Position numbers and translations under genes: made by a program
The notes under the pieces: model-generated
Told to the model about the DNA's origin: nothing
Database searches by the model: none
What the model saw: the letters and a program-made list of their open reading frames with translations, nothing else
Source: Oscillospiraceae bacterium
GTDB taxonomy: Bacteria; Bacillota; Clostridia; Oscillospirales; Acutalibacteraceae
Assembly (NCBI GenBank): GCA_015066595.1
Contig: SVNZ01000001.1
Coordinates: 62,001 to 126,000, forward strand
Length of the DNA stretch: 64,000 bases
Reading direction: 5' to 3'
Shown here: piece by piece, positions 16,905-25,558 of the stretch
Numbering within the stretch: the stretch's first letter is position 1
Layout of the letters: each line of letters begins with the position of its first letter

Positions 16905-17495
16905 TTACACCACCTTTAGTCCTGAGTTTTCGCAAAACCACTGACGTTGATCATTTAACTTCGAATCAAGTGTATCATCAGCAATGATAGATAGTGCTTC
17001 ACAATAACCCTTGATACCGCCCAAGTGGATAGTATCATCAAACTCTATTTTACAATTATTAATAATTTCTTTTATACTGTCAGCTTTGTCAGCATCAGCA
17101 CTCTTTAAGTAGATAACACATTCATTGTTATCAAATAGTTTGCTGATTTTATGAGCACTCTTTCTGATGAGTTCTATATAATCTGCAGTTTTTGTGAAAT
17201 CATAAAGCTTGTCATATGCTTTCTTAAAAACATTTTCAACTATCTCGTTGCGCTTAACAAAAAGCTCTCTTTTGCTGTTTTGCTCGCGCATAGCAACATC
17301 ACTGACAATCAAAGCTTTCTTTACGCTGATTTCTTTTTGAATCAGCGTATAAGCGTCTTTGATACCTTCTTTAGTAGCTTTTTCTATTTCTTGTTTTTTG
17401 AATTCTTCAACCTCTTGCAAAATAGCATCGCTTTGTTGCTTTGCGTATTTGTTGATAGCTTTCAAAAAACTGCTTGTTTTATTAGATTGGTTCAT
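16905..17495 (-). CDS. V-type ATPase subunit E
   Basis: Protein of 196 residues: an N-terminal charged helix (about 10-95, rich in K/E, for example KKQEIEKATKEGIKDA) and a C-terminal mixed domain ending LDSKLNDQRQWFCENSGLKVV, the layout of peripheral-stalk subunit E. It pairs with the G/H subunit to form the stator. It lies between F and A in the operon, 23 nt behind F, and its stop is 2 nt from the A start. Weakly conserved in sequence as usual for E; the call rests on helix pattern and position. Confidence 0.88.
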   Translation of the reverse strand: MNQSNKTSSFLKAINKYAKQQSDAILQEVEEFKKQEIEKATKEGIKDAYTLIQKEISVKKALIVSDVAMREQNSKRELFVKRNEIVENVFKKAYDKLYDFTKTADYIELIRKSAHKISKLFDNNECVIYLKSADADKADSIKEIINNCKIEFDDTIHLGGIKGYCEALSIIADDTLDSKLNDQRQWFCENSGLKVV

Positions 17496-17518
17496 ATATA
17501 TGCCTTCTTAAAAATAAG

Positions 17519-17827
17519 TTAAATCTTTACACCGATAGCATCCTGAACATATTTGGTGATACTGTCTTTAGTTCTACCGTTTCCATGTCTGTCAGGGATT
17601 TCAATGATCAGGGGTTGTTTTTGGTGCAACTTGATGTCGTATATCTTGTCGTGACATTCTTTCATCAGCGTTTCAGTCATCAAAATAACTGCAACATCGT
17701 CCATCTTCATAGCGTCATCAAGCGCCTTTTCAATGTGATGCTTTTTATGCACAACAACACCGTCTACACCAGCAAGTCGCATTCCCATAAGTGTATCGAC
17801 GTTATCGCTGATAAGATACATCTTCAT
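17519..17827 (-). CDS. V-type ATPase subunit F
   Basis: Protein of 102 residues. MKMYLISDNVDTLMGMRLAG and DVAVILMTETL followed by PLIIEIPDRHG match the small Rossmann-like subunit F, called NtpG in Enterococcus hirae. It binds subunit D in the central stalk and regulates ATP hydrolysis. It lies 16 nt behind K and is followed by E. Confidence 0.92.
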   Translation of the reverse strand: MKMYLISDNVDTLMGMRLAGVDGVVVHKKHHIEKALDDAMKMDDVAVILMTETLMKECHDKIYDIKLHQKQPLIIEIPDRHGNGRTKDSITKYVQDAIGVKI

Positions 17828-17843
17828 ACAAATTCGTCCTTTA

Positions 17844-18269
17844 TTAGAGACTTGAGATAATCATAATTGAGATAAGCATACCGTAAAGCGCACAACCTTC
17901 GCCGAGCGCAACGAAAATGATAGACTTACCAAAGTTCTTTGGATCCTCACTTGTAGCGCCTATAGCAGCTGGAGCAGAACCACCTACTGCGATACCACCA
18001 CCTATACATGAAAGTCCTGTAGCAATACCCGCTGCGATATAGCCTAAGCCCGTTGCGTTTGATGAAGCAGCCTCAGCAACAGCAGTAGCATCAGCAGCGT
18101 GAGCAACGATAGGGCATATCATACAAAATGCAAACACAGCACAAAAAGAGAAAATCTGTGTCAGTACAGTTGTTTTTGCACTTTTGCCTTTTTCAAAAGC
18201 CTTGATAGCAACAAGTACAGAAACAACTAAAAAAGCAGCAGGGATAAATAAAAGTAAATAATTCAACAT
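17844..18269 (-). CDS. V-type ATPase subunit K (membrane rotor ring)
   Basis: Protein of 141 residues. The C-terminal half is one proteolipid hairpin: GLGYIAAGIATGLSCIGGGIAVG, polar loop GATSEDPKNFGK, then IIFVALGEGCALYGMLISIMI with the ion-binding glutamate. The N-terminal half has two extra hydrophobic segments (about 2-24 and 35-56) ending ICPIVAHAADA, which looks like a signal-peptidase site. So there is one ion-binding hairpin, unlike the duplicated 16-kDa NtpK; Thermus has a comparable short c subunit with a cleaved leader. No obvious Gln or Glu sits in the first hairpin helix, so the Na+ signature is not evident. Ion choice remains open. Confidence 0.92.
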   Translation of the reverse strand: MLNYLLLFIPAAFLVVSVLVAIKAFEKGKSAKTTVLTQIFSFCAVFAFCMICPIVAHAADATAVAEAASSNATGLGYIAAGIATGLSCIGGGIAVGGSAPAAIGATSEDPKNFGKSIIFVALGEGCALYGMLISIMIISSL

Positions 18270-18299
18270 AACAAATCCTCCGTATATAAAGTCTAAAAC

Positions 18300-20234
18300 T
18301 TAATCTTTTTCAATTTTGACAGGCTTGTATGGTCTGCCATCACCGATATAAAATCTACTGAACATCTCATAGTACTCAAGTCTGAGCACTTGAATACCAA
18401 CGAGCAAAGCTTCAAGAGCAGCTACCAATATGTTACCGACAATCAGCGTTACTACATAGCCTGTTGAGCCGAACATCGAAGCAAGCACAAATACAACCTG
18501 CATCATACCTGCGTGTACCAGCACAAATGCTCCGACTCTTAAAAAACTCATTGTGTTTGTAACGTAGGAGAGACAAACTTCAAACAGTTCAAAGAAGTTG
18601 TCCACAATAAACGAGCCGATACTCTCAGGCATAAAGTTTCTTTCACCTTCAACTAGCTTTGATAACGGTTCTCTGAAAAACACCAGTATCAGTGGAATAA
18701 CAATGAGCAGTATGATGTAAAGCGGAGTCATGATTTTTATGCCTAGCATCATTGAACATACAAGTCCCACAACAAGTGAAGTATAAAATAAAAGTCCGCA
18801 CACACCGTTCACACCGAAAAGCGCGTTACCGATATCTTTTCTTTTGAGTGATGAGTAGATATTCAGACACATAGCAACAATAACAAGCAGCATACCGATA
18901 GCAACAGCTGAGTAAATTATGTTCATTGTCATATGCGATTCCATAACCTCAATCGGCTTTTTCTCAAGCCCGAATAGCTTTTGATACATACTATCTAGCA
19001 CATGCTCAAAGCCAAACACTGAGCCGAAAACAAAGCCGAAAATTGTCGATGAAATAGAGCAAGGTATCAAAAGTCTCCCAAGCTCCATACCTTTGACTTT
19101 GTACATGAAAAGCGCTGCAAAAAACAGCAACACTCCGTGTCCTACATCGCCGAACATAATACCAAATAGCAATGAGTACGTGAAAGCCAAGAAACCCGAC
19201 GGGTCAATCTCACCGTAGTTAGGTGTTCCATACATATCTGTATAGTACTCAAATGGCTTTGAAAAGAAATTGTTCTTGAATTTCACAGGAGGCTTGTGCC
19301 TGATTTCTTCTTTTGCATCAGTCATATTAACTTCGATGCTCTCAATTTCTTCCAGTGCTTTGTGTATTTTCTTTTCATCTTCCTGTGGGATCCAACCAGC
19401 TAAAATGAAGTTGTTGTGATATCTATACGCAAAAGAGCGTATGGAGTAAAAAGCGTTTTGTTCACACAGCTTAGAGTAGATTTTCAGCATATTATCTTTA
19501 TTTTCAAAAAGATAAGCTTTTGCATCATTGTCAAGCTCTTCAATTTTTTTCTGCAAAGCACAAACGTATTCTTTTTGCTTTGCTATAAAGTCTGTTGGAG
19601 TACCTTTGAGTCCTTCAACCTCAACGTGCTCAAAGTAAAGTGCAGAGAAAATACTGTCGATTTCATCAGCCTGATCAATAGGTGCAGTGTAGACACCCCA
19701 GTAGTACTTGTCGTCAGAAGACACAGGGAAGAACTGCACAAACTCGTTATCTTCAAACTCTTGCAGTTTTTTGTAGCTGTCCTTTGGCAGTCTTCCAAAA
19801 TCAGAAGCAATGAATTCACACGCTTCGATTTTATCAATTTCAAGGTCAAGACCTACAAAATGCGAGCTGTTTTCAATCTGTCTTAGACAGTTCTTGATTT
19901 GAGCCTGAGTTTCTTCCTTTTCTTTCAAAGTTGTACCAAGATCTTTTTCGATTGTCTCAACAACTTTAGCCATTTCATCAACACTGACAGAATAACCATC
20001 TATGTCGACAATCTCAGGTTCAATGCCAGCTTGAGACATAATAGCCTTGAGTTTGTTCAGTGTAGACGACGATTCGTTTTTTGATGATACAGGCAGAAAC
20101 TTTTCTGTTTCCGAAAAAAACTCCGTTGCATCATCAGGATGAAATACACCGCAGTGCCCCAGCATTGTCACAACCTCATCTAGATGGTCAACCATACCGA
20201 TGATTGATACGAGCTTCATTTTAGATAATGCCAA
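18300..20234 (-). CDS. V-type ATPase subunit I (a subunit)
   Basis: About 644 residues. The N-terminal cytoplasmic arm (1-330) is helical and begins LALSKMKLVSIIGMVDHLDEVV, the standard NtpI/AtpI start. The C-terminal half has seven to eight membrane helices, including FGIMFGDVGHGVLLFF and the ion-channel helix region ANMLLVGIQVLRLEYYEMFSRF-like block near the end (ALLVGIQVLRLEYYEMFSRF) with the essential arginine. It forms the half-channels next to the K ring and anchors the peripheral stalks. The TTG at 20234, 6 nt behind GAGGTG, is the better start; GTG and ATG codons just upstream overlap that site. Confidence 0.94.
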   Translation of the reverse strand: MALSKMKLVSIIGMVDHLDEVVTMLGHCGVFHPDDATEFFSETEKFLPVSSKNESSSTLNKLKAIMSQAGIEPEIVDIDGYSVSVDEMAKVVETIEKDLGTTLKEKEETQAQIKNCLRQIENSSHFVGLDLEIDKIEACEFIASDFGRLPKDSYKKLQEFEDNEFVQFFPVSSDDKYYWGVYTAPIDQADEIDSIFSALYFEHVEVEGLKGTPTDFIAKQKEYVCALQKKIEELDNDAKAYLFENKDNMLKIYSKLCEQNAFYSIRSFAYRYHNNFILAGWIPQEDEKKIHKALEEIESIEVNMTDAKEEIRHKPPVKFKNNFFSKPFEYYTDMYGTPNYGEIDPSGFLAFTYSLLFGIMFGDVGHGVLLFFAALFMYKVKGMELGRLLIPCSISSTIFGFVFGSVFGFEHVLDSMYQKLFGLEKKPIEVMESHMTMNIIYSAVAIGMLLVIVAMCLNIYSSLKRKDIGNALFGVNGVCGLLFYTSLVVGLVCSMMLGIKIMTPLYIILLIVIPLILVFFREPLSKLVEGERNFMPESIGSFIVDNFFELFEVCLSYVTNTMSFLRVGAFVLVHAGMMQVVFVLASMFGSTGYVVTLIVGNILVAALEALLVGIQVLRLEYYEMFSRFYIGDGRPYKPVKIEKD

Positions 20235-20278
20235 ATACATCACCTCTTAATTTATAGTAAGTTTGATTTTTTTGTTTT

Positions 20279-21319
20279 TTAGTATTCGTAAATCAGCAAA
20301 GATTCAATTCTTTCGCGTGAACTGTTGTATCTTACACCTTCAATGATCGTGATGATGTTTTTAAGTTCGGCTTCGCTGACATACATATATGAAAGAAGAA
20401 CAACAGCAGGGTCAGTAGAGTAGTACAGCATACGCCTGCACATATTAAACCTGCTCACGATTGATAGTCTTTCTTCGTTTTCGATACTCATTTGTTTGAT
20501 GCGCTTGCCAACTCTTGTTTTTGTCATAACATCAAAAACGTCGTCAACATCTTGGGCACTACACATTTCCTGCAGTATAGCTTTTTTTATAGTGCCAAAA
20601 GGCATCAGGTGTGCCATGATAGCATCAGAGTCTAAGCAGTAGTACTTTTTGAGTCTGAGTACTCTTGAAATATTGCAAAAATCGTTGACATAGTCACACA
20701 ATTTTAGCAAATTCTCTTTTTCTTTCTTCGATTTACGCTTGGATATAGCAGTGTATAATTCTTTATAAGAATAAATATTCAAAGCGTTTTCAGCAGATGC
20801 AAGGTCGATAACCCCATTTCTGCTTGGTCTGTATTCTTTTAAGATATCTTTGTAGACGCTGTCACCCAAAGCTTCTATGAAAGAGTCGAAGTCTTTACAG
20901 GTGGATAGCTTGTACAAGTCAATTTCAGTGTGCTTATTAAAGTAAGAGGGGAGAGTGAAGATGTATTCTTCTACCTTAGAACAGGAAAGCAACAACAAAA
21001 AGTGCATCAGCTGTTCGATTTCGTACCTTCTGATAATAAACTCAGAGAAAGGTGAACCTTCACTCATCTCGTATCTGCACAGCGAGTCAAAATCATAGAA
21101 AGTCTTTTGCTTCAAAAGCGTCTCCAACTGTCCACGGTGAACTTCATTTTCATTTATTTTATTTAGTATATCGCTGTAACGTGTGTGTGTTTTAAGATAA
21201 CTCACAACAGTTGCAACGTCTTTGCATTTAAGCAGAGCTTTGTAGTCTTTTTCACTCAGTCTTTTGCCGTACTTGCTTCTGGCTTTAGTAATAACAGCGC
21301 TTGAAGAATTTAATAACAT
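20279..21319 (-). CDS. V-type ATPase subunit C (d)
   Basis: Protein of 346 residues, all helical, starting SSAVITKARSKYGKRLSEKDYKALL and containing repeated 'R..EI..L...' segments (IRRYEIEQLM, EAELKNIITIIEGVRYNSSRERIESLL). The last is the conserved end of archaeal/bacterial subunit C, which forms the funnel that joins the D/F shaft to the K ring. AAAGGAGG precedes the ATG. It lies between the G/H and I genes. Confidence 0.92.
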   Translation of the reverse strand: MLLNSSSAVITKARSKYGKRLSEKDYKALLKCKDVATVVSYLKTHTRYSDILNKINENEVHRGQLETLLKQKTFYDFDSLCRYEMSEGSPFSEFIIRRYEIEQLMHFLLLLSCSKVEEYIFTLPSYFNKHTEIDLYKLSTCKDFDSFIEALGDSVYKDILKEYRPSRNGVIDLASAENALNIYSYKELYTAISKRKSKKEKENLLKLCDYVNDFCNISRVLRLKKYYCLDSDAIMAHLMPFGTIKKAILQEMCSAQDVDDVFDVMTKTRVGKRIKQMSIENEERLSIVSRFNMCRRMLYYSTDPAVVLLSYMYVSEAELKNIITIIEGVRYNSSRERIESLLIYEY

Positions 21320-21355
21320 CGAAGTCCACCTCCTTTGTTTGGATTAAAAAAGTAT

Positions 21356-21667
21356 TTAACCGTTTATAACACTATCAACGATTTTATCGACCCACTTATC
21401 GCAGTTTTGTTCATACATAGCATCAAGCTGTACCATAGCACTGTGGTGTTTTGCTTTAGTGAGTTCCCATTCTTTTTGAGCGTTTGCTTTATCAACCTCG
21501 AGATTTTTCTTGACTCTTTCTTTTGCACGCTCAATATAGTCATCATATATTTTCTTTTTAGTTTCTATGATTTCTTTTTCAGTAGCGGCTTTTTCAAGCT
21601 GAGCTTTTTCTTTGACAAGTCGTGCCTGTTCATCCATCTCAATGATTTTTTTGAGCATATCTTGCAC
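21356..21667 (-). CDS. V-type ATPase subunit G/H
   Basis: Protein of 103 residues, almost entirely one charged helix (MDEQARLVKEKAQLEKAATEKEIIE onwards), as expected for the peripheral-stalk partner of subunit E (NtpF/AtpH type). It starts at GTG 21667, 8 nt behind AGGAGG. It is the first ATPase gene of the operon, 28 nt after the DUF711 gene. Sequence conservation is low; length, coiled-coil pattern and position support the call. Confidence 0.82.
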   Translation of the reverse strand: MQDMLKKIIEMDEQARLVKEKAQLEKAATEKEIIETKKKIYDDYIERAKERVKKNLEVDKANAQKEWELTKAKHHSAMVQLDAMYEQNCDKWVDKIVDSVING

Positions 21668-21695
21668 AGAAATCGCCTCCTAATAGCTAGTGTAA

Positions 21696-23054
21696 TTAGT
21701 TTTTAAGTGCCTGTAGAGGTGCAGGAATTCTGCCTCCACGTGTGACGAATTCAGTTGGATCACCACATCTTACAGGCATAACAGGTCCATATCCGAGCAA
21801 ACCACCAAAGTTTAACTCGTCACCTGCTTTCATACCGATAGCAGGAATAATTCTGACAGCAGTAGTCTTAGTGTTCACCATACCTATAGCAGCTTCGTCT
21901 GCTATGATTGCAGAGATAACTTCCGGTGTGATATCACCCGGCACAACTATCATATCAAGACCAACCGAGCATACTGCAGTCATAGCTTCAAGCTTTGTGA
22001 TATCCAAAGCGCCTGTTTTTGCAGCGTGTATCATACCAGCATCTTCGCTCACAGGAATGAAAGCACCGCTGAGACCGCCAACGTGAGATGATGCCATTAC
22101 GCCACCTTTTTTAACAGCGTCATTCAAGAGGGCTAAAGCTGCAGTTGTACCGTGACAGCCACAGACCTCAAGACCCATTTCTTCCAAGATGTATGCAACG
22201 CTGTCACCGACAGCTGGAGTAGGAGCGAGGGACAGGTCCACGATACCAAACGGTACGTGAAGACGCTTTGAAGCTTCCTGTGCAACGAGTTGTCCCATTC
22301 TGGTTATTTTGAAAGCCGTTTTCTTTACAAGGTCAGCAACACCAGTGATGTCACAGTCATGAGCTTTTGACAAAGCAGCTCTGACAACACCCGGTCCGGA
22401 TACACCTACATTGATAACACAGTCAGCTTCGCCAACACCGTGAAAAGCTCCCGCCATAAATGGGTTGTCCTGAACAGCATTACAGAAAACAACAAGCTTT
22501 GCTGCACCGATACACTGTCTGTCAGCAGTTAGCACTGCACTTTCTTTGACTATTTTACCCATCATTTTTACAGCGTCCATATTGATACCGGCTTTTGTTG
22601 AACCAATGTTTACTGATGAGCAAACCTTGTTGGTGATAGAAAGCGCTTCAGGAATGCTTTCGATAAGTGCATAGTCACCAGACGCAAAACCTTTTTCAAC
22701 AAGTGCTGAGTAACCACCGATGAAGTCAACACCGAGCTCTTGTGCAGCTTTGTCCAGTGTTTTAGCAAACTTTGTGATTTTTTGTGTCTGACAAACAGAC
22801 GCAAGCATTGCAATAGGAGTAACAGCAATTCTTTTATTTATGATAGGGATACCGTATTCCTTTGAAATATCCTCAGCTGTTTTGACGAGGTCTTTTGCAT
22901 AGCGACATATTTTGTCATAAATTTTATCACATGCCTTGTCAATATCAGAGTCGATACAGTCAAGTAATGAAATACCCATTGTAACGGTACGAACATCAAG
23001 ATGCTCGTTTTCTATCATATTTATGGTCTCGAGTATATCTTTTGTTTCAATCAT
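21696..23054 (-). CDS. UPF0210/DUF711 family protein
   Basis: Protein of 452 residues of the DUF711 (PFL-like) family: conserved runs [54 protein letters not shown] [25 protein letters not shown], and the C-terminal [40 protein letters not shown]. The fold is that of a glycyl-radical-enzyme-like barrel without the radical loop; the function is unknown. It is nearly always preceded by the ACT-domain protein UPF0237, as here (16 nt), which suggests allosteric control by a small ligand. The V-ATPase genes follow after 28 nt and probably share the transcript. Confidence 0.93.
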   Translation of the reverse strand: MIETKDILETINMIENEHLDVRTVTMGISLLDCIDSDIDKACDKIYDKICRYAKDLVKTAEDISKEYGIPIINKRIAVTPIAMLASVCQTQKITKFAKTLDKAAQELGVDFIGGYSALVEKGFASGDYALIESIPEALSITNKVCSSVNIGSTKAGINMDAVKMMGKIVKESAVLTADRQCIGAAKLVVFCNAVQDNPFMAGAFHGVGEADCVINVGVSGPGVVRAALSKAHDCDITGVADLVKKTAFKITRMGQLVAQEASKRLHVPFGIVDLSLAPTPAVGDSVAYILEEMGLEVCGCHGTTAALALLNDAVKKGGVMASSHVGGLSGAFIPVSEDAGMIHAAKTGALDITKLEAMTAVCSVGLDMIVVPGDITPEVISAIIADEAAIGMVNTKTTAVRIIPAIGMKAGDELNFGGLLGYGPVMPVRCGDPTEFVTRGGRIPAPLQALKN

Positions 23055-23070
23055 AGTTAGTCTCCGATAA

Positions 23071-23340
23071 TTAGATTTTATGCATACTATTGAAGATATC
23101 TTCGTGCATAACGTGTACTTTCATACCCGTTTCGTCTCCAACTTTATCGAGTTTTTTTGTGAGCTCATCAAAAGGCACCTTAGAATCCTTGATATCAGCC
23201 AGCATAATCATTGCGAACAGATCCTGCATAACGCTCTGTGTAACCTCAATGATATTTACGCCTTCTTCAGCACAAGCAGTAGATACTTTAGCTAAAATTC
23301 CGACAGTATCCTTACCCAGCACAGTAATTACAGCTTTCAT
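23071..23340 (-). CDS. ACT-domain protein, UPF0237 family
   Basis: Protein of 89 residues forming a single ACT domain: [50 protein letters not shown]. This is the UPF0237 family that pairs with UPF0210; ACT domains bind amino acids or similar ligands. The ATG at 23340 has AGGAGG 7 nt upstream; an in-frame extension upstream lies before that site. It is the first gene of the leftward operon that runs into the V-ATPase. Confidence 0.93.
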   Translation of the reverse strand: MKAVITVLGKDTVGILAKVSTACAEEGVNIIEVTQSVMQDLFAMIMLADIKDSKVPFDELTKKLDKVGDETGMKVHVMHEDIFNSMHKI

Positions 23341-23369
23341 ATAAAAACCTCCTATAAACATATGTAATA

Positions 23370-23398
23370 ATTATACTATTATTATGCAAAAAAGTAAA
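23370..23398 (-). promoter_or_regulatory. Possible promoter of the ACT-DUF711-V-ATPase operon
   Basis: TTTACT-17-TATAAT on the minus strand, 30 bases before the first start codon. The -10 is perfect and the -35 is weak. Confidence 0.5.
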
Positions 23399-23454
23399 GT
23401 TCACAATGCACAATATAATATCAATAATTTATATAATTTTATATATTTTTCAAA

Positions 23455-23489
23455 GCAAAAAAGAAGCGACCCGAGCTTTTGGGTCGCTT
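23455..23489 (-). terminator. Terminator of galU
   Basis: AAGCGACCC/GGGTCGCTT 9-bp stem with an 8-nt loop, followed on the minus strand by CTTTTTT. Confidence 0.9.
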
Positions 23490-23516
23490 AGTTCTATAAT
23501 GGAAAAATTGTGATAT

Positions 23517-24389
23517 TTACAGTGTTTTTGCTAGTTCCTTAATGTACTCTTTAAGACCATCTTTGACTTCGTTGTGCTTGAGTCCGACATCGATTGATGC
23601 TTTCAAAATGCCGAGTTTATTGCCCATGTCATATCTATTGCCCGAGTACTCAACAGCGGTCATACCGACAGTAGTTGCAAGTTCTCTCATAGCATCTGTC
23701 AACTGTATCTCGCCACCTGCTCCCGGTTTTGTGTTTTCTAAGATATCAAAAATCTCAGGAGGGAGAATGCATCTGCCCTGAACCGAATACAACGACATAA
23801 CTTCATTGTCTGTCTGAGGCTTTTCAATCATATCTGTACATTTGTACACATTATCGTGAATATTCTCAACTTGCAGTGAGCTGTATTTGTAGATGTCTTT
23901 AGCATCGACTTTCTTTACGCCTAAAACACCTTTACCGAATTCTCCGTAAGCATCGATAAGTTCTTTTGTTGCCGGAACATCGCCGATGATGACATCGTCA
24001 CCATACATAACAACAAACGGTTCATCACCAACAAAAGTCTTAGCACGTGACACAGCGTGGCCCAGTCCTTTTGTCTCTATCTGACGTATATATGAAATGT
24101 TTGCCATGTTATGTATATTTTCAATACTTTTGAGAAGGTCCATTTTGTTGCTCCGACTAAGAGCCTCTTCTAAAAGCGGAGTTTTATCAAAGTGATCCTC
24201 TATGATACCCTTACCACGATTTGTGATAATAAGAATATCAGTGATACCCGAGTTTACAGCTTCTTCAACAATATACTGAATAGAAGGTTTGTCAACGATA
24301 GGTAACATCTCTTTAGGCATAGCCTTTGTAGCAGGCAAAACTCTGGTGCCCAAACCAGCTGCAGGGATAACAGCTTTTGTGATTTTCAT
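23517..24389 (-). CDS. galU: UTP--glucose-1-phosphate uridylyltransferase
   Basis: About 290 residues: the nucleotide-binding signature AAGLGTRVLPATKAMPKEMLPIVDKPSIQYIVEEAV, the VMYGDDVI metal-binding motif, and GRCILPPEIFD...GGEIQLTDAM near the sugar site. It makes UDP-glucose for glycolipid, wall and exopolysaccharide synthesis. The ATG at 24389 follows GGAGG; an upstream in-frame stretch would run into the neighbouring gene and is not conserved. The gene follows the RING/zinc-ribbon membrane gene by 14 nt, so the two probably share a transcript. A phosphohexomutase that supplies glucose-1-phosphate is encoded at 57.8-59.5 kb. Confidence 0.95.
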   Translation of the reverse strand: MKITKAVIPAAGLGTRVLPATKAMPKEMLPIVDKPSIQYIVEEAVNSGITDILIITNRGKGIIEDHFDKTPLLEEALSRSNKMDLLKSIENIHNMANISYIRQIETKGLGHAVSRAKTFVGDEPFVVMYGDDVIIGDVPATKELIDAYGEFGKGVLGVKKVDAKDIYKYSSLQVENIHDNVYKCTDMIEKPQTDNEVMSLYSVQGRCILPPEIFDILENTKPGAGGEIQLTDAMRELATTVGMTAVEYSGNRYDMGNKLGILKASIDVGLKHNEVKDGLKEYIKELAKTL

Positions 24390-24403
24390 AGTTTCCTCCG
24401 AAT

Positions 24404-25411
24404 TTAGTAAAATAGTAGTGGAAGATAAGAGATAACTAAGTAGGTGATCCAAAGAGAAATTGCAAGAGGGAAGTTGACGCTACCCTTTTTTCTTAGTGCT
24501 TCGTCGAGCTTTGTCGGATCATCTGTTTCGTTTTTTATCTTAATTATTTGTTTTTTACAGTGGTTGAAGTACATTCTGTTTGCACATGCACCGATTACTA
24601 TACTCATAATAAGCATCAGCGCAGAAATAGCATAGTATAAACCCAGCATAGAGAGCTCTTTTTGAGGTAGCTGAGACAAGTGCAACATAGCAGCGTTTGA
24701 ATCATAGCTGTAAAGTGCCTCAAAAAACTTGCTGTACACAGAGCTTGAATTGATAAAATAGCTTAAATATAAGTCGAGTATTATCATAGCAGCCTGAATA
24801 GCAGTAATAAAAGCTCCTATCTTATACATTTTTCTGAACAGCAGATAACCTCCGCTGAAGAACATGGCACAGAAGTTGAATCGTGATTTAGAAAAATTTT
24901 TGATGTTATTAAAAACAGTGATGAAGTACGGAGTACTTTGTTTGACAAATTTAGCGGTTTCACCTACAGTAACACCATCACCTAAATCTGTGTTAGGACT
25001 CACTCCGGCTAGAGGGTCAAACATAATCACGTTTGCTCCTTGTGGAAACTGTGTGTTGTTGGGTGTTTGATTATTCTGAGTTTGTTGATAAGGTTGTCCA
25101 TACACATTTTGTGTAGAGTTAAACTGTGGTTCATTGAGGGTGCTTCCGCATTTATTACAGAAAAAAGCGTTCTCAGGATTTTTAGTGCCACACTTTTTGC
25201 AGACAGTGCCTGTTTCATCATCTGAAAATGAACTTTTCATATCCTTTTGATAGTCATACCCCTGAGCGTGCTTGTCAGCGTTTATACATTTACCGATACT
25301 CTGATAGCACTCACGGTGTGATGGGGTACCACATTCAGGACAAACAACAATATCGTCGTAAGCATGAAAGTACTTGTCACACACAGGACATTTTTTGCCG
25401 ATATAATCCAT
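24404..25411 (-). CDS. RING-finger/zinc-ribbon DUF2628-like membrane protein
   Basis: Protein of 335 residues. Residues 8-43 form a prokaryotic RING-type zinc site (CPVCDKYFHAYDDIVVCPECGTPSHRECY). Residues about 70-92 are a zinc ribbon (CKKCGTKNPENAFFCNKCG). A Gln/Asn/Pro-rich linker follows, then an ARM-like soluble stretch and three to four membrane helices (about 195-335) with KMYKIGAFITAIQAAMIILD, resembling DUF2628. The zinc modules should face the cytoplasm. Prokaryotic RING proteins are poorly understood; ubiquitin-ligase activity should not be assumed. AGGAG precedes the ATG. It is upstream of galU, but no functional link is known. Confidence 0.75.
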   Translation of the reverse strand: MDYIGKKCPVCDKYFHAYDDIVVCPECGTPSHRECYQSIGKCINADKHAQGYDYQKDMKSSFSDDETGTVCKKCGTKNPENAFFCNKCGSTLNEPQFNSTQNVYGQPYQQTQNNQTPNNTQFPQGANVIMFDPLAGVSPNTDLGDGVTVGETAKFVKQSTPYFITVFNNIKNFSKSRFNFCAMFFSGGYLLFRKMYKIGAFITAIQAAMIILDLYLSYFINSSSVYSKFFEALYSYDSNAAMLHLSQLPQKELSMLGLYYAISALMLIMSIVIGACANRMYFNHCKKQIIKIKNETDDPTKLDEALRKKGSVNFPLAISLWITYLVISYLPLLFY

Positions 25412-25497
25412 ATGCTACTCCTAGTCTCAAATTCACTCATATTATATCAAAGATTTATAAAAACTGCAACATATTTATTATATACCGACTTTATAAC

Positions 25498-25526
25498 TTT
25501 ACAATTATCAAAGTTTACGATATAAT
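25498..25526 (+). promoter_or_regulatory. Promoter of prfB
   Basis: TTTACA-17-TATAAT, 33 bases upstream of the prfB start codon. Confidence 0.65.
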
Positions 25527-25558
25527 TATTATGAAAAATTAGGCAAAGAGGTATATAT

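Noticed and set aside
16903..16941. Longer start for V-ATPase subunit A
   Set aside because: Overlaps subunit E and lies before a good ribosome site; not similar to other A subunits.
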